Shown: one piece after another, positions 9,097 through 17,741 of the stretch
Layout: the number at the start of each line of letters is the position of its first letter
How positions within the stretch are numbered: the first letter of the stretch is position 1
Assembly (NCBI RefSeq): GCF_001280845.1
Contig: NZ_LGHP01000002.1
Span: forward strand, 1,047,613-1,111,612
From: Bacillus sp. FJAT-28004
GTDB lineage: Bacteria; Bacillota; Bacilli; Paenibacillales; Paenibacillaceae
Direction of reading: 5' to 3'
DNA length: 64,000 nt
The notes under the pieces: model-generated
Seen by the model: only the letters and a program-made list of their open reading frames with translations
The model's database searches: none
Told to the model about the DNA's origin: nothing
Position numbers and translations under genes: made by a program

Positions 9097-9849
9097 ATGA
9101 GCGCACAGATGCCAGTGCTGAAGGAACCAACAAAAAAAAGAATGGGTAGTCGGAAGCTGTTGACCATCCTTATATTATTGTTTCTGGCTCTTTTGGCCGT
9201 ATTATTTTTTAATTCCTCTATCAGCAAAATCTCAGAAATACAAATTGAAGGAACTAGATTCGTTACTCGAGAAGAAATAGGCAAGTCAGCCGCTATTTTG
9301 GTTGGCGATGCGTTCTTTCGTACTTCGTCTTCTACTATAGAAGATCGAATTCTCACATTGCCGCAAATTAATGTGGCTAAAGTTACGAAAGTATTTCCTG
9401 GCGTGGTAAAGATTTCTATCGAGGAGTATCCTGTTGTTGCTTTTGAGCTCTCCAAGCAAGGGGAAATGACAGCGCTTTTGTCAAATGGAACGACTGTAGA
9501 GGCAGACAGTGATGAAATGCAGCTTGTGGACAAGCCGGTACTGTCAGGATGGACAGATGGAAATTCCGTTAAGGCAGAGCTAACAAAGCAGCTTGGCAAA
9601 ATGACAACTAAGCAACTTTCCGATTTATCGGAGATTATACCTTATCCATCAGCAGCATATCCCGATCGGATACTTATGTATACTCGTACAAAGTTTGAGG
9701 TGGTAACTGCGGTCTCTGTTCTTAATGAAAAGATTGAAGCGTTGAACGCGGTAATCGAGACACAAGAGCCAGGTAAGATCACGATGTTACTAGCGGATAC
9801 ATATGTGCCTTTTGAGAGTGATAGTCCAGAAAATATAGATTCTGAGTAA
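9097..9849 (+). CDS. divIB: Cell-division protein DivIB/FtsQ
   Basis: Bitopic division protein that links late divisome components with FtsL/DivIC. It is 250 residues: a basic cytoplasmic N terminus, one membrane segment at about residues 21-41 (LLTILILLFLALLAVLF), then a POTRA domain beginning ISEIQIEGTRFVTREEI and the beta domain. It follows murA by 111 bases, and the short space before it holds no other visible gene. Position and domain layout support the call; sequence conservation in this family is low. Confidence 0.9.
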   Translation: MSAQMPVLKEPTKKRMGSRKLLTILILLFLALLAVLFFNSSISKISEIQIEGTRFVTREEIGKSAAILVGDAFFRTSSSTIEDRILTLPQINVAKVTKVFPGVVKISIEEYPVVAFELSKQGEMTALLSNGTTVEADSDEMQLVDKPVLSGWTDGNSVKAELTKQLGKMTTKQLSDLSEIIPYPSAAYPDRILMYTRTKFEVVTAVSVLNEKIEALNAVIETQEPGKITMLLADTYVPFESDSPENIDSE

Positions 9850-10086
9850 AATTATACTACTCAATAGTCTGAAAGAATGGTAGAATTTTATTTATCGCAT
9901 TATTACTCGATGAAGCTGGATAATCATAGGAAATAAAGAGATTCGCAAGGGGCGACGCTCGACACAAAGCGAGAAACAATGAAAAATTTGTTGAAAAAAG
10001 AGGGAAAATAATAAAAGCGTTGAATATGTAGGAAGACCTTAACATGTGATAAAATAATTAATTATTTGAAACGGAGGTGCCGCAAG

Positions 10087-11328
10087 ATGAGCAGCAACGA
10101 CATCATCGTCAGTTTGGACATCGGTACATCCAAAGTTCGTGCTATTATTGGTGAAGTGAATAATGGAGCCATTAATATTATTGGAGTTGGATCTGCCGAC
10201 TCAGAGGGTATTCGCAAAGGAGCAATAGTAGATATTGACCAGACTGTGCAATCGATCCGTAATGCAATAGAGCATGCGGAGCGCATGGTAGGCATTCAAA
10301 TATCAGACGTATATGTTGGTATTCAAGGCAATCATATTGCTTTGCAAACCAATAGAGGCGTCGTTGCAGTATCCAATGAGGACCGTGAAATTGGTGAAGA
10401 AGATATTGAACGAGTTTTACAAGCTGCTAAAGTAGTAGCGCTCCCTCCAGAGCGAGAAATCATTAACTTGGTTCCAAAGCAGTATCTAGTAGACGGTTTG
10501 GAAGGTATTTCCGATCCGCGCGGTATGATTGGAGTTCGCCTTGAGGTTGAAGCGACGATCGTCACGGGGACGAAGACTGCTATACATAACCTTATGCGTT
10601 GTGTAGAGAAAGCAGGCCTTCGTATTTCTGGTGTCATTTTGTTATCACTCGCTTCAGGAGTGGTTTCGTTGACTAAAGATGAGAAATCGATAGGCACTGT
10701 TCTTACTGACATAGGAGCAGGATCATGCACGATTGCGATCTATGATCAAGGCGGCCTAGCTGCTACGTCAACGCTTCCAATCGGTGGCGAATATGTAACA
10801 AATGATGTTGCTTATGGTTTGCGTACGCAAAGCGATCAAGCTGAGAAAATCAAACTTAAATATGGATGTTCCAATGTAATGGATGCAGCCGAAGATGTGA
10901 AGTTTAAAGTAGTACGAATGGGCAGCAATGTGGAAAAAGAATTTTCACAGGTTGATCTTGCTAGTATTATTGAGCCTCGCATGCAAGAGATTTTCCATTT
11001 AGTTCGTCAAGAAGTGCGTCGACTCGGTTATGGTGACAAGGTTAACGGTTATGTGTTGACCGGTGGCACCGTATCGATGCCAGGAACTCTCGCTTTGGCC
11101 CAGGCAGAGCTTGAGTCTTCGGTCCGAATAGCACTCCCTGATTATATTGGGGTAAGAGACCCGGCGTATAGCAGCGGCGTTGGCATGATTCAATATGTGT
11201 CAAAATATATGGGAGCTCGTGGAACTGGAGCAGTGAAGAAAACGGCAAGCCGCAAAGCAAGTCCAGCACCTTCAACTAAACCCGGTATGTTCGAGCGGAT
11301 TAAAAGTATGTTTAATGAATTTATTTGA
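10087..11328 (+). CDS. ftsA: Cell-division protein FtsA
   Basis: Actin-like ATPase that tethers FtsZ filaments to the membrane. It is 413 residues. Phosphate-1 motif SLDIGTSKVRAIIGE is at the N terminus, the SHS2 (1C) domain follows, then phosphate-2 (LTDIGAGSC, near 205) and the adenosine motif (LTGGTVSMPG, near 325). A C-terminal amphipathic helix (GMFERIKSMFNEF) would bind the membrane. The ATG at 10087 was chosen because it follows ACGGAGGTG and gives the standard N terminus. The 217 bases before it have no gene and probably hold the ftsAZ promoter region. Confidence 0.96.
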   Translation: MSSNDIIVSLDIGTSKVRAIIGEVNNGAINIIGVGSADSEGIRKGAIVDIDQTVQSIRNAIEHAERMVGIQISDVYVGIQGNHIALQTNRGVVAVSNEDREIGEEDIERVLQAAKVVALPPEREIINLVPKQYLVDGLEGISDPRGMIGVRLEVEATIVTGTKTAIHNLMRCVEKAGLRISGVILLSLASGVVSLTKDEKSIGTVLTDIGAGSCTIAIYDQGGLAATSTLPIGGEYVTNDVAYGLRTQSDQAEKIKLKYGCSNVMDAAEDVKFKVVRMGSNVEKEFSQVDLASIIEPRMQEIFHLVRQEVRRLGYGDKVNGYVLTGGTVSMPGTLALAQAELESSVRIALPDYIGVRDPAYSSGVGMIQYVSKYMGARGTGAVKKTASRKASPAPSTKPGMFERIKSMFNEFI

Positions 11329-11447
11329 AGATCTAAGATAATATAAGTTTCACCTTGTGTACGATACTTATATTTTACCGCGAAACGTTGCTGTGCCGTC
11401 TCATAGATGCTATCAGCAGTTTACGCTTGACTGGGGGAAAATGAAAG

Positions 11448-12563
11448 ATGTTGGAATTCGACTTTGAGCTTGAGCAGCTTGCTCAAATAAAAGTAATAGG
11501 TGTTGGCGGTGGCGGTAGCAACGCCGTTAACCGAATGATAGAAAATGGTGTTAAAGGCGTAGAGTTTATTACAGTAAACACAGACGCTCAAGCTTTGCAT
11601 TTGGCTAAATCTGAGCATAAGCTGCAAATCGGTGATAAGCTGACGCGTGGTCTTGGTGCAGGAGCTAACCCAGATGTAGGCAGCAAGGCAGCAGAAGAAT
11701 CTCGCGAAATTATTATGAACCAGCTTAAAGGTTCAGACATGGTATTCGTTACTGCTGGTATGGGCGGAGGAACAGGAACAGGCGCAGCGCCAGTAATCGC
11801 AGAAATTGCACGCGAATGCGGTGCATTGACAGTTGGTGTTGTCACTCGTCCGTTTACCTTTGAAGGCCGCAAGCGTTCGGGACAAGCTGAGCTTGGTATC
11901 GAAGCGCTTAAAGAAAAAGTAGATACGCTAATCGTCATTCCAAATGACCGTTTGCTTGAAATTGTTGATAAGAAGACGCCGATGCTAGAAGCATTCCGTG
12001 AAGCGGACAATGTTCTTCGCCAAGCCGTTCAAGGTATTTCGGATCTAATCGCAGTTCCAGGTCTAATCAACCTTGACTTTGCGGACGTAAAAACAATTAT
12101 GACTGAACGAGGCTCCGCTTTGATGGGTATCGGTATTGCTACTGGCGAGAACCGTGCTGCTGAAGCAGCGAGAAAAGCAATTATGAGCCCGCTTCTAGAA
12201 ACGTCAATTGACGGCGCACGCGGTGTTATTATGAACATTACTGGCGGCAGCAACCTTTCACTCTATGAAGTGAATGAAGCGGCTGAGATCGTCATTTCGG
12301 CGTCTGATCCAGATGTTAACATGATCTTCGGTGCGATCATCGATGAAGATTTGAAGGACGAAATTAAAGTTACCGTTATCGCAACGGGCTTTGAGCATAA
12401 GTCTGCAGCAGCTCGTCGTGTTCCGCAACAGCAACCGGAAGCGGTTGATACAAGACAAACAGGCAGCTCCAATGCAGTTAAGCCTTTTGGCGCTAGCAAC
12501 ACTTCAAGCGATCAGCTTGAAATCCCAGCATTTTTGCGCAATCGCCCGCGCAGCGATCGCTAA
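11448..12563 (+). CDS. ftsZ: Cell-division GTPase FtsZ
   Basis: Tubulin-like GTPase that forms the division ring. It is 371 residues. The N terminus MLEFDFELEQLAQIKVIGVG is typical of Bacillales, the tubulin signature GGGTGTGAAPV is near residue 104, and the GTPase T7 loop (NLDFADVKTI) near 205 is intact. After a variable linker rich in Gln, Ser and Asn, the C-terminal peptide EIPAFLRNR that binds FtsA and SepF is present. It is followed by a strong terminator and the large hairpin array. Confidence 0.98.
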   Translation: MLEFDFELEQLAQIKVIGVGGGGSNAVNRMIENGVKGVEFITVNTDAQALHLAKSEHKLQIGDKLTRGLGAGANPDVGSKAAEESREIIMNQLKGSDMVFVTAGMGGGTGTGAAPVIAEIARECGALTVGVVTRPFTFEGRKRSGQAELGIEALKEKVDTLIVIPNDRLLEIVDKKTPMLEAFREADNVLRQAVQGISDLIAVPGLINLDFADVKTIMTERGSALMGIGIATGENRAAEAARKAIMSPLLETSIDGARGVIMNITGGSNLSLYEVNEAAEIVISASDPDVNMIFGAIIDEDLKDEIKVTVIATGFEHKSAAARRVPQQQPEAVDTRQTGSSNAVKPFGASNTSSDQLEIPAFLRNRPRSDR

Positions 12564-12580
12564 ATCTTTTTCGCACTAAG

Positions 12581-12609
12581 CCTCACCAATTATGGTGAGG
12601 TTTTTTTTT
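12581..12609 (+). terminator. Rho-independent terminator of ftsZ
   Basis: CCTCACCA and TGGTGAGG form a perfect eight-base-pair stem around ATTA, followed by nine Ts. It is 18 bases past the ftsZ stop, so the hairpin array beyond it is not expected to be co-transcribed with ftsZ at high level. Confidence 0.93.
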
Positions 12610-12645
12610 ATGTGAATGATTGAAAATAGTGATAGCAAAGCGGAG

Positions 12646-13973
12646 AAGCTGCTATAAGCACACATATGTTCTTACAGCGTGAAAGTAACCCAAGTTAGCT
12701 GCCTATAAGCACCTATATGTTCTTACAGCTTACGATAGGCGAATGAGCAAGGTAAGAAGTCGCTGTAAGCACGCATATGTTCTTACAGCGTGAAAGTAAC
12801 CCAAGTTTGCTGCCTGTAAGCACCTATATGTTCTTACAGCCTAGGATTGGCGAAAGAGCAAGGTAGAATAGTCGCTGTAAGCACCTATATGTTCTTACAG
12901 CGTGAAAGCAGCCATAGTTTGCTGTCTGAAAGCACCTATATGTTCTTTCAGCCTACGATTGGCGAATGAGCAAGGTAGAGAAGTCGCTGTAAGCACACAT
13001 ATGTTCTTACAGCATGAAAGCAGCCATAGTTTGCTGCCTGAAAGCACCTATCTGTTCTTAAAGCCTAGGATTGGCGAATGAGCAAGGTAGAATAGTCACT
13101 GTAAGCACGTATATGTTCTTACAGCGTGAAAACAGCCATAGTTTGCTGCCTGTAAGCACCTATATGTTCTTACAGCCTACGATAGGCGAATGAGCAAAGT
13201 AGAATAGTCGCTGTAAGCACGTATATGTTCTTACAGCTTACGATTGGCGAATGAGCAAGGTAGAGAAGTCGCTGTAAGCACGCATATGTTCTTACAGCGT
13301 GAAAGCAGCCATAGTTTGCTGCCTGTAAGCAGCTATATGTTCTTACAGCCTACGATTGGCGAATGAGCAAGGTAGAGAAGTCGCTGTAAGCACGCATTTG
13401 TTCTTACAATGTGAAAACAGCCATAGTTTGCTGCCTAAGCACCTATATGTTCTTACAGCCTACGATAGGCGAATGAGCAAGGTAGAATAGTCGCTGTAAG
13501 CACGCATATGTTCTTACAGCGTGAAAGCAGCCATAGTTTGCTGCCTGTAAGCACCAATATGTTCTTAAAGCCTAGGATTGGCGAATGAGCAAGGTAGAAT
13601 AGTCGCTGTAAGCACGTATATGTTCTTACAGAGTGAAAGCAGCCATAGTTTGCTGCCTGTAAGCACCTATATGTTCTTACAGCTTACGATAGGCGAATGA
13701 GCAAGGTAAGAAGTCGCTCTAAGCACGCATATGTTCCTACAGCGTGAAAGTAACCCAAGTTTGCTGCCTGTAAGCACCTATATTTTCTTACAGCCTACGA
13801 TTGGCGAATGAGCAAGGTAAAATAGTCGCTGTAAGCACGTATGTGTTCTTACAGCGTGAAAACAGCCATAATTTGCTACCTGTAAAGCACCTATATGTTC
13901 TTACAGCCTAGGATTGGTGAATGAGCAAGGTTGAAAACATGCTGTAAGCACGCAAATGTTCTTACAGCGTGTA
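12646..13973. repeat. Array of 24 near-palindromic hairpins in 51/61-bp alternating register
   Basis: About 1.33 kb without a convincing gene. A 26-28-base inverted repeat, CTGTAAG then a 12-base loop containing ATATGTT then CTTACAG, recurs 24 times. Centres are spaced 51, 60, 51, 61, 51, 61, 51, 61, 51, 61, 61, 51, 61, 49, 61, 51, 61, 51, 60, 51, 61, 52, 61 bases, so the true unit is about 112 bases with two hairpin types. One type is followed by a GTGAAAGCAGCCATAGTTTG linker, itself able to pair GCAGC with GCTGC; the other by a TACGATTGGCGAATGAGCA linker. Linkers repeat, so this is not a CRISPR. The array lies between the ftsZ terminator and the end of the minus-strand nuclease-fold gene. 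Function unknown. Confidence 0.95.
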
Positions 13974-13997
13974 GGCGACCTCGGTTTGGTTGTCCAG

Positions 13998-14681
13998 TCA
14001 ATGGGAGCTAAACAAAGTATTGTGCAGCTTTTCTTGGTTGACTTTGTAGCAGCAAATACGCTTTGTACCTCTTCCGGCAGGAAGCAGTATTTGTTTGAGA
14101 ACCATGTTATGCAGCAGCTTTTGCGCATCACGCTTTTTGATTTTTAAGAGATCGATTACGTCGGATGGGCGAATCGGATGCTGTAAATGGGTTGCAAATC
14201 GTAACACTTCTTTATGCAGAAACGTCTCAGCACTAGTATCGTTGTTTCTACCAACTAAGCTCCTGCCCATAAATTGTTGGAGCAACTGCTGGCACATACG
14301 CGGCTTCTCTTTTATATGATCATATGAGAACCGTAATATTTTCCAATTATCGAGTATGAGATGGTTTTGTCGCATTAAGGAATCTGAAAACTGCCAGCGA
14401 CTGGTTTCTGAAGAATGGGTACGAAAGCCGTCAATTTCAATGGCTAGCCTCAAGCCAGCTTTTAAATAAGCAAAATCCAAAAATCGAGTGCCGTCACGGA
14501 AATCGGATATCTCATACTCTGGAAATAATCCATCCAATTCATTAAAAGCAGGATACCAAATGGTCTCTAAGAAAAGTTTTTCAACATGACCATGCCCTTC
14601 ATTCATTTTTCGTTTACTTTCCCCTTTGATTTCCTTCAGATGCGCTTCGAACCAACGTTCATAGACCGCTTGATACGACAA
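13998..14681 (-). CDS. DUF559/Vsr-like nuclease-fold protein with C-terminal winged helix
   Basis: 227 residues. The centre carries the pattern of DUF559 and very-short-patch-repair type PD-(D/E)XK folds: FLDFAYLKAGLRLAIEIDGF with following histidine near residue 85, then MRQNHLILDNWKILRFSYDHI near 115-135. The C-terminal 70 residues look like a winged helix (IRPSDVIDLLKIKKRDAQKLL). Start is TTG with GGGGGAGG at nine bases. It ends right at the hairpin array edge and is preceded by a terminator-like hairpin on its own strand. Nuclease activity is an inference from fold; the function is not known. It is absent from this spot in Bacillus subtilis. Confidence 0.6.
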   Translation of the reverse strand: MSYQAVYERWFEAHLKEIKGESKRKMNEGHGHVEKLFLETIWYPAFNELDGLFPEYEISDFRDGTRFLDFAYLKAGLRLAIEIDGFRTHSSETSRWQFSDSLMRQNHLILDNWKILRFSYDHIKEKPRMCQQLLQQFMGRSLVGRNNDTSAETFLHKEVLRFATHLQHPIRPSDVIDLLKIKKRDAQKLLHNMVLKQILLPAGRGTKRICCYKVNQEKLHNTLFSSH

Positions 14682-14706
14682 AAAAATCAGCCTCCCCCAT
14701 AAAATG

Positions 14707-14752
14707 AAAAAAACCGCATACTGCGGGAGAGATGTTCTCCCGAGTAAGCGGT
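14707..14752 (-). terminator. Terminator-like hairpin in the leader of the DUF559 gene
   Basis: ACCGCATACT pairs with AGTAAGCGGT (one mismatch), and inside it GGGAGA pairs with TCTCCC. Read on the minus strand the stem is followed by seven Ts, then directly by the ribosome site and start of the DUF559-like gene. It is either the terminator of an unseen upstream minus-strand transcript or an attenuator controlling that gene. Confidence 0.7.
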
Positions 14753-15121
14753 GTGCTTCACTGCTTAAATCTATTTAAAATCATAATCTAAATACCAATG
14801 TTGAACAAGACCCATTTTCATGTTTAGTACAGAATGAGTCAGCTTCGTCTTGAATAGGTGTTTCCTTCGTATCAATAAACTTATGATTAGACGCTGCAAC
14901 AAATCCAATAACAAAGCATGACAAAATGAGATTTATAACTTTTTGCAAAATTAAGCGTAAAAGACTTGCCGTTTTTTATACTCCTACTCGACAAAAAAAG
15001 ATATGTCATGCCGTCATGAATAGACAGACTTTGAAATAGGATTTTAATATACTAGTCTCAATCGTTCTCCCGGGTGCCGGCTGCAGGCCCGTTTACCGCC
15101 AGTTGCAGGAAGGTGACCGAA
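14753..15121 (+). promoter_or_regulatory. Gene-free region upstream of spoIIGA with a possible Spo0A-type promoter
   Basis: No convincing gene is seen in these 369 bases. A TATACT element at 15048-15053 lies 21 bases after TAGACA at 15021-15026; unusually wide spacing is known for the Bacillus spoIIG promoter, which Spo0A~P activates. TGTCGAG on the minus strand at 14988-14994 differs by one base from the Spo0A box TGTCGAA. These matches are suggestive only. Confidence 0.3.
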
Positions 15122-16039
15122 GTGGCTATTTATGTTGATGTTATGTTTTTGCGAGAGCTGCTCGTTGACGGTGCAATTCTATTAACTACCGCTTGGGCAC
15201 GTCATTTAAAACCGAAGCCTTGGCGGGTATTATTGGCTTCTGCTGTCGGAGCTTGTTATGTCGTTTTGATGCTTTTTCCACATTTATCTTTTTTATTCAC
15301 GTTTGCCGTAAAGGTTGGTATGTCGTTATTGATTTTATGGATTGCTTTTGGTTTCGCCTCTATTCAGCACTATATGAGGAATGTCGCGGCGTTCTATGCG
15401 GTTAACTTTGTAGCTGCCGGAGCTGTTCTTGGACTTTATTATTTGTTCATGCAAGGATCCCGTGAGGTTTGGAAAACGATGATGTTCGTAAACGGAAACA
15501 TGCGTGTGGAGCTTAAGATGGGACTATTTTATTTAATTGCTGCGTTATGTATCGGATTGTATATATACCGTGCCGTATTGACGCAAAAAAGAGAAAGGGA
15601 GCTGGTGCAAACTCATTTGGCAGAAGTGAAAATTATGATTGGAGAACGCATACAAACCTGCATAGGCCTGATCGACACCGGCAATCAGCTTTATGATCCA
15701 CTTACACGGACACCGGTCATGGTGATGGAGGCATCCTTATGGCAAGATGATTTACCTGAATCGTGGTTGAATAGCATACGAGATGCACAAGTAGATCGTC
15801 TTGTAGCGGGAATGGATGAGCACACCTTTGTATGGCAAGATCGACTTCGTCTTGTACCATTCAGAGGTGTCAATCGAGGGTCACAATTCATGCTTGCGAT
15901 AAAGCCGGATGCGGTTGAAATTACTAGGGAAGGACAAGTTTTTGAAACGCGGAAGGTGCTTATCGGGCTTGACGGCGGAAAGTTAACGTCTGATGGGGCA
16001 TATCGAGCCATTATCCATCCGTCTATGGTACAACAGTAA
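15122..16039 (+). CDS. spoIIGA: Sporulation sigma-E processing peptidase SpoIIGA
   Basis: Membrane aspartic protease that cleaves pro-sigma-E in the mother cell on a signal from SpoIIR. It is 305 residues from the GTG at 15122, which gives the family N terminus AIYVDVMFLRELLVD and follows GGAAGGTG; an upstream ATG would add an unlikely extension. About five membrane segments fill the first 160 residues. The protease domain contains the catalytic LIDTGNQLYDP motif near residue 182. It lies directly ahead of its substrate gene sigE. Confidence 0.95.
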   Translation: MAIYVDVMFLRELLVDGAILLTTAWARHLKPKPWRVLLASAVGACYVVLMLFPHLSFLFTFAVKVGMSLLILWIAFGFASIQHYMRNVAAFYAVNFVAAGAVLGLYYLFMQGSREVWKTMMFVNGNMRVELKMGLFYLIAALCIGLYIYRAVLTQKRERELVQTHLAEVKIMIGERIQTCIGLIDTGNQLYDPLTRTPVMVMEASLWQDDLPESWLNSIRDAQVDRLVAGMDEHTFVWQDRLRLVPFRGVNRGSQFMLAIKPDAVEITREGQVFETRKVLIGLDGGKLTSDGAYRAIIHPSMVQQ

Positions 16040-16077
16040 CGAACGTATGCTCATACAAACGAGGAGGGATGGGCAAG

Positions 16078-16800
16078 ATGCTCGTCAAGTACAAACTGAT
16101 CCTTCAGTTATATTATTATCGTGTGATGTTTTTATTCGGATTAAAAAGTGAAGAAATTTATTACATTGGTGGAAGTGAAGCGCTGCCGCCTCCCTTAACA
16201 CGTGAAGAAGAAGAATATTTGCTGGAAAAACTGCCTACGGGCGATACGGCCATTCGCGCTATGCTTATCGAACGTAATTTAAGGCTTGTCGTGTACATCG
16301 CTCGTAAGTTTGAAAATACTGGCATTCATATTGAAGATCTCGTATCAATTGGCGCGATTGGTCTTATAAAGGCGGTTAATACGTTTGATCCTGAAAAAAA
16401 GATTAAGCTTGCCACCTACGCCTCGCGTTGTATTGAAAATGAAATATTGATGTACCTGCGCCGCAACAGCAAGACGCGTACCGAAGTATCATTTGATGAA
16501 CCGCTAAACATCGATTGGGATGGAAATGAACTGCTTTTATCGGATGTGCTCGGAACAGAGAATGACACCATTTACCGCAATATTGAAGAGCAGGTAGACC
16601 GCAAGCTGCTTCACAAAGCGCTTGATAAATTATCGGAACGTGAACGAATTATTATGGAACTTCGGTTCGGTCTTGCCGACGGTGAGGAAAAAACGCAAAA
16701 GGATGTCGCTGACCTTCTTGGCATTTCCCAGTCCTACATTTCACGTCTGGAGAAGCGAATTATAAAAAGACTTCGCAAAGAATTTAATAAAATGGTTTAA
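16078..16800 (+). CDS. sigE: RNA polymerase sigma-E factor (pro-form)
   Basis: Early mother-cell sigma factor, made as an inactive membrane-bound precursor. It is 240 residues from the ATG at 16078, one more than in B. subtilis; an ATG nine bases earlier overlaps the GAGGAGG site too closely. The pro-sequence (LVKYKLILQLYYYRVMFLFG) ends before the conserved YYIGGSEALPPP. Regions 2 (IEDLVSIGAIGLIKAVNTFD) and 4.2 (TQKDVADLLGISQSYISRLE) are intact. Spacing from spoIIGA is 38 bases, suggesting one operon. Confidence 0.98.
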   Translation: MLVKYKLILQLYYYRVMFLFGLKSEEIYYIGGSEALPPPLTREEEEYLLEKLPTGDTAIRAMLIERNLRLVVYIARKFENTGIHIEDLVSIGAIGLIKAVNTFDPEKKIKLATYASRCIENEILMYLRRNSKTRTEVSFDEPLNIDWDGNELLLSDVLGTENDTIYRNIEEQVDRKLLHKALDKLSERERIIMELRFGLADGEEKTQKDVADLLGISQSYISRLEKRIIKRLRKEFNKMV

Positions 16801-16904
16801 AATCCGCATCCCGCTTGCAGTTGTCGAACGATGTCACAATAGGAATAAAAAGGACTCCTGAGGAGATAATGTACAGTAATGTTTCTCCTTGGGAGGTAAT
16901 CACG

Positions 16905-17687
16905 TTGACCCGAAATAAAGTCGAGATCTGTGGAGTGGATACCGCGAAACTGCCTGTCCTAAATAATGTGGAAATGCGAGAATTGTTTACGGCATTGCAA
17001 ACCCGTAACGAGTGGGCAGCAAGAGAGAAATTAGTAAACGGTAATCTACGGCTAGTGCTTAGCGTTATACAACGGTTTAACAATAGGGGAGAGTTTGTAG
17101 ACGACTTATTCCAGGTCGGATGCATTGGACTTATGAAGGCGATAGATAATTTCGACCTTAGCCAAAATGTCAAATTTTCCACCTATGCCGTACCGATGAT
17201 TATCGGAGAAATACGCCGTTACTTGCGTGACAACAACCCTATACGCGTATCGCGCAGCTTAAGAGATATCGCCTATAAGGCACTTCAGGTTAGGGATAGT
17301 TTGACGAACAAAAATTCACGCGAACCGACGATTTTTGAAATATCGGAAGCATTAAACGTTCCGAAGGAAGACGTCGTATTTGCACTGGACGCCATTCAAG
17401 ATCCTGTTTCGTTGTTTGAACCGATATACCACGACGGTGGCGATCCTATTTATGTTATGGATCAGATCAGTGACGAGCGAAACAAAGATGTATCGTGGAT
17501 TGAAGAAATTGCGCTTCGGGAGGCTATGCATAAGCTGAACGACCGTGAAAAAATGATTTTGTCGATGCGCTTCTTTGAGGGCAAAACGCAAATGGAGGTG
17601 GCCGATGAAATCGGCATCTCACAGGCACAGGTATCTCGTTTGGAAAAGTCAGCTATTCAGCAAATGCAAAAGCATGTAAAAACATAA
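16905..17687 (+). CDS. sigG: RNA polymerase sigma-G factor
   Basis: Late forespore sigma factor. The TTG at 16905, preceded by GGGAGG, gives a 260-residue protein starting TRNKVEICGVDTAKLPVL, the same length and N terminus as B. subtilis SigG; longer in-frame readings are not supported. Region 2 (DDLFQVGCIGLMKAIDNFDL), region 3 and the region 4 helix-turn-helix (TQMEVADEIGISQAQVSRLE) are complete. It is 104 bases after sigE, room for its own forespore promoter. A strong terminator follows. Confidence 0.98.
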   Translation: MTRNKVEICGVDTAKLPVLNNVEMRELFTALQTRNEWAAREKLVNGNLRLVLSVIQRFNNRGEFVDDLFQVGCIGLMKAIDNFDLSQNVKFSTYAVPMIIGEIRRYLRDNNPIRVSRSLRDIAYKALQVRDSLTNKNSREPTIFEISEALNVPKEDVVFALDAIQDPVSLFEPIYHDGGDPIYVMDQISDERNKDVSWIEEIALREAMHKLNDREKMILSMRFFEGKTQMEVADEIGISQAQVSRLEKSAIQQMQKHVKT

Positions 17688-17717
17688 AAAAACGGTGCCG
17701 AGAGGCACCGTTTTTTA
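17688..17717. terminator. Bidirectional terminator between sigG and the DUF3995 gene
   Basis: AACGGTGCC and GGCACCGTT pair perfectly around GAGA, with six As before and six Ts after, so it can serve both converging transcripts. Confidence 0.93.
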
Positions 17718-17741
17718 TTTATATGTCATGATTGAAAGACA

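Noticed and set aside
12646..13973. CRISPR array
   Set aside because: The 26-28-base repeats and regular spacing look CRISPR-like, but the spacers are only two recurring linkers with small changes, not unique sequences, and there are no cas genes nearby.
13956..14147. Plus-strand 63-codon frame at the array edge
   Set aside because: It is the opposite strand of the DUF559-like gene and starts inside the repeat array; no ribosome site.
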